A stretch of DNA of 64,000 nucleotides from Amia ocellicauda. Its lineage: Eukaryota; Chordata; Actinopteri; Amiiformes; Amiidae. The notes below the pieces were generated by a model. That model searched no databases. It had not been told where the DNA came from and saw nothing but the letters and a program-made list of their open reading frames with translations. The position numbers and the translations under genes were made by a program. Location of the stretch: positions 37,039,137-37,103,136 of the forward strand of contig NC_089858.1 in NCBI RefSeq assembly GCF_036373705.1, read 5' to 3'. This document shows positions 34,111 through 46,400 of this stretch, in pieces (the stretch's first letter is position 1; each line of letters begins with the position of its first letter).

Positions 34111-34388
34111 TTTTTTCTTTCTTGGCAGACGCCCTTATCCAGGGCGACTTACAACATAAGTGAAGTGTAAATTCCCCAGATCTCAATCCAATCGAACATC
34201 TATGGGATGTGCTGGACAAAAAAGTCCGATCCATGGAGGCCCCACCTCGCAACTTACAGGACTTAAAGGATCTGCTGCTAACGTCTTGGTGCCAGATACC
34301 ACATCACACCTTCAGAGGTCTAGTGGAGTCCATGCCACGACGGGTCAGGGCTGTTTTGGTGGCAAAAGGGGGATCTACACAATATTAG
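33611..34388 (+). pseudogene. Broken DD36E-type transposase
   Basis: Translation in shifting frames gives [19 protein letters not shown], then WSDES with the first catalytic Asp, then a direct jump to EFKVLTWPPN. The segment that should carry the second catalytic Asp is deleted. [13 protein letters not shown] with the catalytic Glu and the C-terminus VAKGGSTQY follow after the inserted retroposon tail. There is a frameshift within the first few codons. Dead. Confidence 0.88.
34040..34168 (-). repeat. Short retroposon tail inserted in the DD36E remnant
   Basis: On the minus strand: GTAAGTCGCCCTGGATAAGG, then GCGTCTGCCAAGAAAG, then a (TAAA)n and a (TAA)n tail. It is flanked by AAATT at 34035-34039 and 34169-34173, a plausible 5-bp target duplication. 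Removing the insert and one duplicate rejoins the WPPN and SPDLNP codons. The CGCCCTGGATAAGGGCG hairpin resembles 3' ends recognised by LINE reverse transcriptases. 5'-truncated SINE or LINE copy. Confidence 0.75.
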
Positions 34389-34422
34389 GCAGGTGGTCAT
34401 AATGTTATGGCTGATTGGTGTA

Positions 34423-35077
34423 CATATGCTAGTTTTGAGTCATTGTAATGATTAATTTAAGACCAAACAAGTATTTTGTGTGTAGTTACAATATCGTAAA
34501 GGACTGAAATATAATTCTAGTATTTAAGTGTTATTACTTATGCATTTTGAGGGAACCAGGACAGCTCACATGCATACACTTTACATTGGCTAGTGTGCTT
34601 TGATATAAACTATACAATACTATAATGCAACAATCTACACAATGATGCAAAATACAGTATGTGTTATTGTAGCAATAACAAAAACAAAAGCAATATAATA
34701 TAACAACAGGATAGTAATGCAATCCATGTTAAATACCTGAAGGAAGTCGCAATATACATGGATTGCATTACTATACTATACTATATTACTAATAACGGCG
34801 ATGTGATTCACTGCTAAATTACATAATTTTTTTTTTTTTTTCTGTCCTGCACCACTAGTTCTGCAATCTTGTAACAAAACAACCCTGGACATTCCTGCCT
34901 TCCGCCTTTCACCCTCAAGTTCACCCTTGACTACGACATAAACTTCCTCCTCGCCTTTAAACCCCTCCTCCATTCACCACCGGTCTAATAAACACTGTGT
35001 TGTCTTCGGCTATGAGCATTGCACTGGGTATAGCTTTAACAACAGCATCGTGGCAGAGAAACACAAAGTGCGACAAA
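34423..35077 (+). promoter_or_regulatory. GGH upstream region
   Basis: Between the transposon cluster and the GGH start codon. It contains an 18-nt direct repeat of the type ATGGATTGCATTACTAT (its inverse occurs at about 34710-34727) and a T run near 34829-34841. The GGH transcription start is probably within the last 200 bp, but no TATA or CpG signal is strong. Confidence 0.3.
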
Positions 35078-38000
35078 ATGACGACTTGCTATAATCTGCT
35101 GCTTCTCCTGATGCTCTCCTGGGTCTGTGACGTCACCCTGGCGGCGCATCTCCCAAAAGGGCACAACAGCAGACCTATAATCGGTGGGTACATTTCTATC
35201 CATGCTACACTTTGCTCACACACTACACAGCATCAGGGAAAGGCACATTGATCAGGTTGTGTTGTGTGCTTTGTGTGTAACAAGCTTTTCTGTCCATTTC
35301 GGCTAGTGCAGCAGTATAATTGCCACTCGGCTATTGTTTCATCTAATTTTATGGTGCCAAAGCTGCGACCATTTGAAATATGCATGCCATCATTCATATG
35401 CAAGAGGCTGACTATGATGTGCATATATCAATGTTTTCATTCAGGGCAATACTGGCAGTTTAAACAAGTGAATCTGTGCAGTGGGACATTTTAGTAGAGT
35501 CTGATTAAAGAACAATACCCTACATTGAACTTCAATGAAAAGCCGCCGCTAAGGGTGTACAAAGCTACTCCAGTAAATGTCATTTGTTCTTCTTTGAACA
35601 GCCCTGACTCAGAAAACACACAGATCTCATGAGCTGACTCAGTGACAAGCCACCTAGTAATTATAACTCCCGGTGGCCACTGACTCATGAGCAGAAACTC
35701 CACAGACAGGTTTCACTGCTCTTCACATGGCTGTTTTTTGGCGGGGATTAGTGAAAAGTATTGGTTTACATTTCTCAAAAGATGCATCTCTTTCCCATCA
35801 TTAAAATAGGAACCAATCATGAGAAAGACAAAACAGGTTCCTAAAAAACAACATATGAGGAATGAGAAAAATATTGTTTTGCAGTTCATTATTATTATTA
35901 GTAGATTGTTTAGACTACGTGTAAGGACACATGACTGTGCTTTTGTCTCTTCTGCAAATTGGTGTTGGGTTCAATCACAAAACTTTCTTTGCATATAAAT
36001 GCAGGTTATGCAAACACATTGTGAAACTCTGCAACCTCAGTATCAAAGCCTGCTCTGGACACAAATTATAGTTACACAACAGACCTGTATAACACCTCGC
36101 CCTGTCACAAGTGCTTTAGCCTTTTCCTTAAACATTACACTGTGATAAATTAACATGAATCTTAATGGTCAGAATATATGTATTCTTGTAGTGATCCCTT
36201 TCTTCTGTTAGATCTGTGTTTATTTACTGTTAGTTTGTTTTTAGTTTATATTGTCACTTTTTTGTGCAGCCAGATTGTCTGTACAGAAATGAGCCAATTT
36301 CAACAAAAGCAAAACAAACAAACAAAAATCTGTCAAAAGAAAATATATGTTGTCTTCTCTATTTATCTGTCCTTGGAGGTCATCCTTTCAATCACCTGAG
36401 CTGCAAAATCCTAGACAAAAGATAGAGAAGTCTCAGACACACCGCCAGCTCTTTCCACGTCTAAATGATGGATTAATGAATCAGATAATTAACTAACTCA
36501 TTTGGAAAAGTCTTGTCCCAGTCTTGGACAACAGTGACAAGAGTGAGGTGTGATTTTATGTTTATTTTGACTCTGATACCTGACTAAATTATATAAGACA
36601 TTTCTTTGAAGGAATGTGTACAAGAGTGTTTACATCAAAAGAAAATCAGTATTTGAGCTCTACATTGGCTGTATTAACACTGTGGTCTGTCTCTCCCATC
36701 AGGCATTTTGACACAGGAAGTCGTTGATGATGTCATGAAGCCCTTCGGGAAGACGTACATACCTGCGGCGTATGTGAAGTTCATCGAGTCTTCTGGGAGC
36801 ATGGTGATACCTGTGAGGTAAAAACAAGAGGAGGGAGGAGAGGTCAAAAGTATACACAAAGAAAACAGGTGCTAAGATGGCCGACAAAGTGTGATTGAAA
36901 GTCAGCACGTTTTTTTTATTTTTTGTTATATAGATAATACCAAAGAGGAAGTCCAGTAAATGGTGGGAGAAATATATTAAACCGGCCCATAATATAATTA
37001 TTATCTCCAAATAATTAGTGGTGAAAGAAGCAGTTTTTCAAACAATATTTTTATTCTGTGCTTTAATAATCACCCCAAGACCCCTGAAGACCCCTGTGGA
37101 TGACACATTCTGAATAACTTTTAGCTGTAATGTTTGTTGCATAAACATAACTGTTCAAATGGTCTTTGACCCACCTGCTAATAGCAAACTAGAAACCTGT
37201 ATTTCATAGTTATAATCTTAATTAGTAGGAGAAAGAAATATCGGACACAATATGAGTAGAGGTTTTGTAGTTTTCCATTAATGAGTGGGCCAAAGTTTGG
37301 ATTTTTTCTCAGTATAGATTTTAATAATTATCATTAGCAGGGAAATAATTCATTCCTTTGAATTTGATTTGTAGATTCAAGTGTATCATGTATAATTGTA
37401 TTGAATCGTGTTATTGTTTTATTGTAGATTGAATCAGACACTTGCTGAATATGAAAAGATCTTCAAGTCAATAAACGGGTAGGTGACTTTCATTGCGATT
37501 CAATAAGCCTGCTGTGAAATGTTCTGCTACCCCGATTTTGGTTTTCACCTCCTTTAGCTAAGGCGTATAATCACTCCTTAATCATGAGAGAGTGTCTGAA
37601 ATCCAGTTCTATTAATAAATCCATGGTCTCCATTCCATCTTAGTGCGCATTTGTTACGTTGTTATTTCCAGTATGATTGGGATGACATTGAAGAATGATA
37701 GCTATGAATCAGTCTAGGCTTAATTAATTGACTATGACTCAACGTGGTTGGCAAGAACACAATGCATTATGTAATTACTTTAATATATGAGTCTGTGCAA
37801 CATTTTGTATGAAATTGTTTTACTCCTGTGTGCCTTTTCTTCTTCCCTTATTAGTCACTTTGTCTGTTGTGTACCTGCTGTTTTAGTACTGACCTATATT
37901 TCTTGCTGTTCCTTGTTTTTTTATTTGCTGTGAGCTTGTGTTACACCTCGTGTTCTTTCTCGTATACAGACTGCTGTTTATTGGTGGTGCGGCTGATTTG

Positions 38001-38131
38001 GAGACCTCGGATTTTGCCAGAGATGCAGGCATTTTTTACAAACTTGCTCTGAAGGTACGCTCATCCCAGAGGTTGTTTTGGTTAGTTTGATCTTTAAGGC
38101 CCTGTCTAGCTGACTTGTTAATTCTGAAATT

Positions 38132-38167
<36 letters not shown>

Positions 38168-41100
38168 CCCATCAGGCCAATGATGTTGGGGACCACTTCC
38201 CAGTGTGGGGGACCTGTATGGGGTTTCAACTGCTCACGGTGCTGGTCGCTGAAGAGAATCTGCTGACCAAGACCACAGCAGAAAACCTGGCCTTTCCTCT
38301 CAACCTCACAGCAGGTATGCAGAAGGGGGGGATGCATTTATTTATGAATTTATTTAATGATTATTATTTTTTGATTTGTACTCTGTTTCGTCACCTAGTT
38401 GGATATTTGAATAAGAACTAACTGGAGGGAGAGGAAATTGCATTCATTAGACTAATAATCTTTATTCCCCAACGTTTTTTTTTAAGGCATTTGCTGCTTT
38501 CTACCACTAGAGGGTGCCATTGTGCATTTGTTCTTATCCTCGCAGATAAACCATGCATCTTGTTAGCTGGCGTTTAAGAAAGACAAGACTCTTAAAATCT
38601 CAGCTGGGGCAGCATCCTTTGATCCACGCTCTGTTAATTGTTGGGATTTGTAGGGGAAGTTGCGCGTAGGTCAGGAAGTATATTTAGATGCCGTTCACAG
38701 CAGTCAGGGAGCTAATGACGGACTCATTTCCTGCGACTGACAGATAAGTTTCCCCAAGAGTTTTTGGGTGAAAGGATAGGTGTGTCTTGACACAGCTAAA
38801 AATACATCATGGTGGCATTCAATAATGACCAAAATAAGCCCATGCTTTGTCCATATACACTTGTAAACAGCTCCAGTTCACACTGAGTTGGTGACCTGCC
38901 TACCCTCTGTGCTGTTATTTTAGGATTTACATCATGACTTGTTAAAAAAGAAATCAATTGGGGTTATACCAGTTAAACTAGGTTTTAGGGCTTTGTCTGT
39001 CTGTGATTTATAAATATATGACCCCAAGAGTGAGGCTAAAAACTGCAGGCTAAAGGTATTTCGATGGGCATTGTGTTGCACTACAAACTTTTACAAAAAT
39101 GTTTAAAGAGAATGTGTATCTGACGTCTACTTTGGGGATTTTTGGGATGCTCACTGTTAGAGTCAAGGGAAGCATTCGTCATAGGAGGTCGTAATTTTCG
39201 CACATTGTGCCCCCTCAGCTGCCAGGTCAAGCCGAATGTTCAACAGTTTCCCACCTGACCTCCAGAAGGCATTGTCACGGGAACCGCTGACGGGAAATTT
39301 CCATCACTACGGCATCGCGGCAGAGGTAAATGTCAGTTTGTCAGCCATTAAGAAAAGGGATACCCCCCGACAGGAAGCAACCTTCAATAAAAAGTGTCCC
39401 CCCTTGTTGTACAGCTGCTGTATACAGACACAATGATAGGGATAAAGACGTCCTCCTCTTTCATTGCTTTATTTTGAGAATATCCACTCATAATAGTGAG
39501 ATGTTGTCTTTCTTCCATACAGACATTCAAAGGAAATGAAAAATTGGAACGATTCTTCTCCGTCCTGTCCACAAACGTGGCTGAAAATGGCGTGGAGTTT
39601 GTTTCCACGATGGAAGGTAATTCCTAGCAAAGTCACACACACCCATAACATGAATCAAATAATACAATGTAACGAATTGTGACCAATGGCATTACAAAAA
39701 AAGCTATTGTGAGCAGACGAAATACAAAACACCGTTATATGGCTTGAGCTATTTGTACATTAACACAAGCAGTTTCTGTTCTGTGTGAAAATCTGTGTTT
39801 ATAAAATGTGTTTATGAAATGCCGTATGCACTTATCCATGTTCAAACTTCACTCTTTAGGCAGGAAGTATCCATTTTATGGAGTCCAGTGGCATCCGGAA
39901 ATAAACCAGTTTGAGTGGGATCGCAGTATGACCATCCCCCACTCTGAGAACGCGGTCCGTGTGTCATCTCTACTGGGACAGTTTTTTATCAATGAAGGTG
40001 AGACATTTTGCCTTTGTGCCACTTAAGCCCTGTCTGACCGAGTGACTGAAAGCTGTATACAACTGATGATTGTGAAAGATTGGGAACATACATTACACGA
40101 CGCCCCTGCAAACATATGTAGAACGCTTTGGCACAATTACACACTCGCCACACACCAGGGGATTATTGAATATGCTAGTGTATTACATTTGTGGGGGGGG
40201 CGGGGAGCTCTTTGTGGGAATCAGATACTTTTTTTTCGTGTGTCAGCTGTTTTTCCATGTCGTATAAGCCTGGAAAGGCGCTGACGTACACACACAGCCC
40301 AGTGAAACCGCACTCGTCACACAAGCATCAGATGCCTTTTCTTCAGTCTTCTTCAGTTTTTTTCTTTTTGTTATGCTTTAAAGCCAGTGTTGGTTGCTGG
40401 TAGGCTTTTCAGCCGCAGAGAGAGCAGACTTTCTCTCTGAGGAGTGAAGGACCCGCAGCCAACTCTTGGGCAATCTCCCCTCTGTTGCTCCTGCTGTTCT
40501 CTCTCATCTTCCCTCTCCCGCCACCCACTGTGTCCTCGGAAACCAAAGGACGGCTGACACAGTTTGCAAGACCTGCCAGAAAGGGTTCACACTGCAGTGG
40601 AAAATAAAATCCCAATCCTCCCAATCAATGTACTTCTATATTTATTTATTTGGCACAGTATGGCCATTAGGTTATGTTCAATGGATGGATAAAGCCAGGT
40701 ATGTGATATATATTAGACTAGACTGTTTGGAAGTAATGTTGATCGGAATGTCTAGACACTGGGCTCCCACAATGCACCAGTGTCTTGCAATCACCCACTG
40801 AACATTGTTGTCTCATCACAATCGATTTCCAAACCAGCGAGACTCGCTCAGCTGGGGACAGTGAACCAACAATCTGGTCTGACATGCTCGTGTGACATAA
40901 TGGGCTTCTGGTTTTGCAGAATAAGTGCTCTGGGTTTGTGCATGCACACTGATGTGTAAATGCAGCTTCTCTCGATTGCAGCAAGGAAAAGTTCCCATCG
41001 CTTCGCCACGCCCAAGGAAGAGGAGGCCGCCCTGATCTACAATTACACCCCCATGTACACAGGCAACTTCACCGGCTACGAACAGGTCTACTTCTTCTGA
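35078..41100 (+). CDS. GGH: Gamma-glutamyl hydrolase (folylpoly-gamma-glutamate hydrolase)
   Basis: Nine exons: 35078-35183, 36703-36817, 37428-37478, 37970-38054, 38176-38314, 39219-39325, 39523-39616, 39860-39997 and 40982-41100. All are GT-AG and in phase, giving 317 residues (human 318). Residues 1 to about 23 ([17 protein letters not shown]...) form a signal peptide; the upstream in-frame ATGs at 34997 and 35012 would bury it. PIIGILTQ opens the class-I glutamine amidotransferase-like fold. The nucleophile is Cys133 in VWGTCMGF and the catalytic His is His244 in VQWHPE, matching the human positions. N-glycosylation sequons occur at NQT, NLT and NFT. The enzyme trims poly-gamma-glutamate from folates and antifolates in lysosomes and is also secreted. 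No defects. It lies between DUSP26 and RNF122, unlike in human, where GGH is on 8q. Confidence 0.98.
35184..36702. other. GGH intron 1
   Basis: 1.5 kb from GTGGGT to a CCCATCAG acceptor. Open frames on both strands are not supported by family or splice evidence. No repeat recognised. Confidence 0.6.
38135..38162. repeat. (CT)14 as polypyrimidine tract of GGH exon 5
   Basis: 14 CT units end 13 bp before the exon 5 start (38176), so the microsatellite itself supplies the polypyrimidine tract of this acceptor. Length variation could affect inclusion of the exon that carries the catalytic cysteine. Confidence 0.85.
38315..39218. other. GGH intron 5
   Basis: About 0.9 kb between exons 5 and 6, GTATGC to CCCCTCAG. 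Nothing else recognised. GGH introns 2-4 and 6-7 are likewise featureless apart from the CT tract. Confidence 0.5.
39998..40981. other. GGH intron 8
   Basis: About 1 kb. It includes a G-rich run near 40192-40200 and an AATAAA at about 40604-40609 that, being intronic, could only matter for premature polyadenylation. No gene seen. Confidence 0.5.
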
Positions 41101-42359
41101 GAAGCCCGAACGCACGACTACACTGCCCTCACCGCTTCACTGCCTCAGGTTGCCCGGCCCGCAGACAGACACGAAACGGTCGAAAAACGCAACCAAAACA
41201 AGACTCTTGCCTCGGATCGTCCTCATGAATTGCTTCTCAAACAAGAGCGAGAAATCACACGAAAGGCCTCCACACTTGCAACCTTGCTCTCACATTGCAC
41301 ATTCACACACCAGTATTTCAATGACTTGACTGAATAATTCACATTTTTAAGCAGTCAGACAGTATTCCTGAGTCTATACATTGCTCGGGCTCATGGAGAA
41401 CTTGGACTGTTCTGCTTTGGGGTGTCTTGGTTTACTTATCAAATGTTTTTTCTCTAGAGACTACAGAGAACGGATCGTTAAAGCTAGAAATACTGCAATT
41501 AGTTGCATAAGTTCCTGTAATAACAGCTGTGTTATCTACTAACTTTTTTTAAAAAAAGTGTAACAAATGTGAGACAGATAGTAATTTTGTTCCCAAAGAT
41601 GCCTGTGTGTAAATATACTGCAGCTGTTAATGGGTTTGGGTAGGGATGTGATCCAATGACAGGGAGATGGTTATTCTTGTTGTTCAGAATCTCTCAGGAA
41701 ATGCATTTTGGTGCATTTTTCTTGTGTACTGTCCTTGTAAATGGCTTTAGGACAGTAACAACTGATACTGATAAAATGCATTTTTTATATAGTAATAATA
41801 TACACCACAAAAAAAAAAAAAAACGGACTCATCACAGTGTAGAAAAAGTGGTACGCTGACTTTAAATGTCCTGACTTCATATGCATTTGGTATTGTGGAA
41901 GTTCGTATGAATTCATGTTATCGATTAGTTGTGATGAAAAGTGCAGGATTCCAGGAAAAGAAGGGGAACTTAAAAAATATATGAATGTGTCAGAACTGAG
42001 TCATTTAAAAGTTTGTGCTTTTTTCAAAAAAGTATAGAGATATGTGCTTTAGTGAATGCAGTATATATTGGTCGTTTTAAACCACCACTACTATTACTTT
42101 TGCTGCTACAAATAATCATAATAATAATATAATTTATGGATGTATCCAATTGTCTTAATATTGTATATAGAAACTGTAAAGTTTGACAGAAGACGTGACC
42201 CAGCATTTAAGTTAGTCTGAAGCACTAATTAATTAATTGGACAGCTGGGGAGGGACAGAGTGGCGTCCAGGGCAGTGGCCGGCCTCTTTGACACAACAAT
42301 ACACCATTGTTATTAGAGAATGTCGCATCCTGTTGTTAATTACTGTAGGTAAGTTAACT
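41101..42359. other. GGH 3' UTR and GGH-RNF122 spacer
   Basis: About 1.26 kb. No canonical AATAAA was found near the GGH stop; an A-run at 41809-41823 after AATAATATACACC may mark an old or variant 3' end. No exon or named repeat recognised. Confidence 0.35.
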
Positions 42360-43160
42360 AAGTAAGAAAAAAAGCCACCAATAGCACACCGTCACAGAGC
42401 TGGAGGCGGGCTGTGCTGGTCCAAGCCTTCGGCAGAGCGGCAATGCAGCCTCGACCAGATTGGCTGAAGTCTGTGTCGCTCACCTTGCGTGAGGCGGGGG
42501 TGCAGAAGAAAGACGAGATCCCCCCCCCGCCTCTCCTAGCCAGAGCCCGGCGGATCTCGCCTGAGCAGCAGAGCCGAGCTGCGTGAAAACAAACCAGGGC
42601 TCCGGAGCGGACAGAGGTGGGAAAACCAGCGGCAATGGCGCGGGCCACACGACACCCTGGGCAGCCCGCTGTGTGAGGGAGCAGCCCTGGCACCTGGCCT
42701 GACACACCGGCTGTGTCATTCTCTGGTGACGGCCGGGGCTCTTTCTGCGAACGGTGTCAAGAGGATCCTGGTTTCGCCGCGGCGCAAGATTGCTGCATTT
42801 TGTTCGCGGGTGTGGGAGCTGACGCCGTTGCCGCTTTGTTTCCCGGCGTGCAGACGCGTCCCGGGCGGATTGATGCACCCGCTCCAGTGGTGTAACGGTG
42901 AGCCGATGCTTGACCCGCCCGTGCGCGTCTGAGCTGCTGCCCGCCCGCTCGCTGGGACTCGTGTCGGCAGCCCGTGGTGTCTCCGCTGGCTTCTCAGTTT
43001 CCCTGGTGTCGCTTTGCTGCGCCGGCTTTTGACGGGGCTCGCTGGTCGCTTTCCGCACGTCTGCGCGGCTCCGCCAATGGGAGCGGTGGGAGTCTGCAGA
43101 TCTGCGCAGAACTGCGCTGCAAGGACGCGTCCAGTAATAGTTCCGAGTTCTTCTTATAGG
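42360..43160 (+). promoter_or_regulatory. CpG-island promoter and first exon of RNF122
   Basis: GC- and CpG-rich sequence surrounding the short first coding exon at 42873-42897. The RNF122 reading frame stays open upstream to about 42726 without an ATG. No TATA box. The GC-rich palindromic repeat copy 2 lies inside this island, downstream of exon 1. Confidence 0.65.
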
Positions 43161-43373
43161 CTAAATATGCGTCTGCCCTTCTTGATTTGCCCCAGCCTAC
43201 ATAGCCTCGTACACAGCGTGTATATGAGTGTGTGTGTGTGTGTGTGCGCAGAGGTCTGTGCTCCTTTTCAAACCCTAAATGGAAGCGGTTTTGAGTTATT
43301 GTGTGGAACCGCTGTTTAGGCGACATCTGCACTAAGTGGGTGTGCGTCTTTCAGTCTTTATTTCCTGCGCATG

Positions 43374-43421
<48 letters not shown>

Positions 43422-46400
43422 GCTTCCCTTCGCGACTCAGTTCCAACGTTGGCTAATTATATTTTAGATTTTGCCCCCCTTTTCTTCTTTGTTATGAAAT
43501 GGGACCTGTCCCGTCTGGAGCACGGCGAAGCACTTCAAAGTTGTGTTTTTGTTCTTGTTCTTGTTCCTTTTCTTTCTTTCTTTCTTTCTTTCTTTTTAAT
43601 TAGCGTCTCTCAGGCTCCCAAAGCCGACACAGGTGGGCGAAGGCAGTCATTTGCATCTCCGTTAGCAGTACGCTGGAGGTGCCACACAGGCAGACGCACT
43701 GATGCTGGCAAACAGTTACTTTTTAAAGCGCCCACCTACTGAGCACGGCAGCGGTTTCAGTGGGGGGTCGATAATCTCGCCCTTCCCCCAGAATCGGCCG
43801 ACCCAGATGGTGCTGAATGCCCTCGATAATGTGGGTGAGCAAGAAATCGCAAATTGGGTAAATAATTCACTGCCACAGTCCAACTAGGTCGGTCTCTTCA
43901 GCATCATAGGCTGAAGGAGGTGTTGAATCCAAGCCATTGTACCTAAAGGCGCCTGCAGAGGGACTGGATAATGAATAATCCTCATTGTCCCCCCTTGCAT
44001 CTCAATGGACGTGCCGTCTGCAGTGTTGTCAGTAAGGTGATCCAAGTGCTTTGTGTTTACACAATAAAGAGACAAGGGGGGTAATATTACCATCTGAATA
44101 GCTGGAGTAGGGTGACTATACAAGAGCAAAGAAATACCCGTTGGCGCACCTGGGTGTGTTGGAGTCTTGCCATCAATTATGTGATTATTACACACCAGGT
44201 TCTTGGGGGGGTTCCAAGTGTGCAGAATTGGGCCATATGGCCTGGTTAACTGTTTCAAGCTTGGAGATCGCATGCAGAAGTGTAATTTTATGATCTGTTT
44301 GTCCATCTGCATCCCACAGTGGCTGTCATTTCCTTTTTGTGTGTATTAGGAATGTCTACTTGTTGGTGCCCTTGTACAGGTCAATTTTCATATATCCACT
44401 AGAAAGGAGAGCAGAAATGTCCAGCAGCATGGAAGTCATAACTTACATTTAATCTGTTCTACTATTTTAAACTTCTGCTCTACTGGAGCAAAAAATTAGA
44501 CCTCATTAGATTGGTACTTTACATCCCCTTTTAATGCTGCCTCACTGTGCAGCTCTTTTGTTTTTATTCAGGTTCCTCCTCTAATCTTTTTGCTTAGACC
44601 AAACCCAGCGCTGGATACTTCTTTATCATCGTTTGACAGGATGCTAGACACCGTCCTCGAAGGCTGTGGTTTGCTGTAACATATTGCTAGACTCCTGTTG
44701 TGGTGCATAACCTGTTGTTAAAAATAGCTTGCAGGTTGTGATGGAGTGGAAAAAAGAATGAAAGACAACACGGGACATTCAACAGACGTTAGAGTGTGCC
44801 CTGCGGTGTCCGGAGTTCTCTTGCGGGGAAGTGATGAAAGCGACGGATAATTATTTTGGATCTCTCCCACTTCCAGGTCATTGTCTGTGGAAAAAGCAGA
44901 GTCCGAAGTGGGATCGCCTCTGTGAAACAGCATGCGTTGAACCAGTGCTTTGCAGCTGTTAATAAGAACAATGTTTTACCTGATCTTTAGCAAGATGTGT
45001 CTTTTCCTTTTGGTTTTATTGGGGTTCTTGAAAAGCCTGTTGTTTTAATGCAGTATTTAGGAGGGTGGTGGTGGTGGTGGTGGTGGTGGTGGTGTGGGGG
45101 GGTTCTGTTTGCTGGAAAGGTGGCTTGTGCCAGTACGGTGTGTCTGTTAGCAGATACAACAGCAGTAAGTTGACACAAAGGCTTCTATTGTTCCTGCTAG
45201 GCCCGGGCTAAAAGAGCTGGATGTGGTTCACCAGGCCAGTGCAGATAGACTGAATCAGAGGGCAGTTCGTGTACAAAGAAATGCAAGTACAGTGGAAAAT
45301 CTGTCAACTTGGCATAAATATAAGCCTTGTGAACAATAAAAAAAAAATAAAAAAACAAACAAACGGCACATTCCAGCTCCCACCTCCACCCCCCAGCCCT
45401 TCCCTTTGTAGTTTTATTAGCCTGGATCTGAGTTGGAATTTCAAATGCTTATGACTCTTGCTTAATTCCTGTATACAATGTTTTTGGGCCAAGAAAAAGG
45501 TCAGGCGAAATTGCAGGAGGAATCTTGAATAGTTGTTTGTGGGAGTAGCAGCTGGCCTTATTTTTTGTGGATCCTCTATTGGGAAGTCTTCCTAAACTGG
45601 TTTTCCATTGGGTTAATTGTGTAAAAAAAGTCTAATCATCTTTGGAGGACTAATTTGGGTCTAAGAAGAGAAGAAGAAGGAAGAAGAGGAATATTTTAAA
45701 AGTAGGACCACGTTTTGGATGGAGACTAGAAGAGGGTTTTTGTATTCTGGTTGTGTTGTATCAATACATAGCTCATTTGATTAATATTTCAGAATTAACC
45801 TGTAAACTGCAGAACTGTATGGGATGTCACACGTCTAATAATTTGTGACATCTGTCTGAGAAACAATATCGGGAGTACTTGAAGAAAATCGTGGAAATGG
45901 GGAAAGCACAGTGAGCCACACACAACAAATACATTATATCAAGTTAGACATTAAGTTAAGTGAAGAATGCAAATAAGATTGAAAAAAAGCCGCTTTCCCT
46001 TGCAGAGCAGAAGGCTCAGGGTTTGTCCGCCGCTGCATTTGAATACAAAATCAAAATAACAACATTAATAAATGACCCTTCGATTGAAAGGGACCAGATA
46101 TCTATAAAAAGACTGTTCTTCAATGAAAACAGTTGCCAAGATCGCTTGGTCATTGAAGCGTTAATGTCCTCCAGTTGCTTCCTGCCTAATTTTGTGTCTT
46201 CAACGCTGGCATCAAAGTTTAAAAGAAAATTGCAATCCTCTGGGGCTTTTTAATATTTGATAAAGGAATCTGACAAGCTGAATTAGTGCATTATTGTGTG
46301 AGTGGAAGAGCTTTGGCTGGCACTTACTGAAGCCGCCATTCACAGAAGAAGCTTCATATATGTATGTATATTTGATCAATTAGTGATTGCTTCCTAGTTT

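Larger units (their letters stand above)
33463..34420 (+). mobile_element. Internally deleted DD36E-type Tc1/mariner element
   Basis: Ends CACCGATCAGCCATAACATT and the inverted CACCAATCAGCCATAACATT pair over 23 bp with one mismatch, flanked by TA at 33461-33462 and 34421-34422. The transposase region is related to that of the element at 7973-9193 (VLTWPPN and [13 protein letters not shown] in this one, [20 protein letters not shown] there). The middle of the transposase is missing, and a retroposon tail is inserted at 34040-34168. Confidence 0.88.

Noticed and set aside
34040-34168. TTA and TTTA arrays as a CRISPR-like or functional array
   Set aside because: They are simple-sequence tails of a retroposon, flanked by a 5-bp duplication.
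34997-35077. Upstream in-frame ATGs for GGH
   Set aside because: They would place about 27 residues before the signal peptide; the ATG at 35078 gives a normal signal sequence and the expected length.
43702-43887. 61-codon frame after the RNF122 promoter
   Set aside because: Protein-like at first glance, but no splice context and no known match.
45960-46253. 97-codon frame in RNF122 intron 1
   Set aside because: No acceptor or donor in phase, no family resemblance; similar lengths occur by chance in 12 kb.
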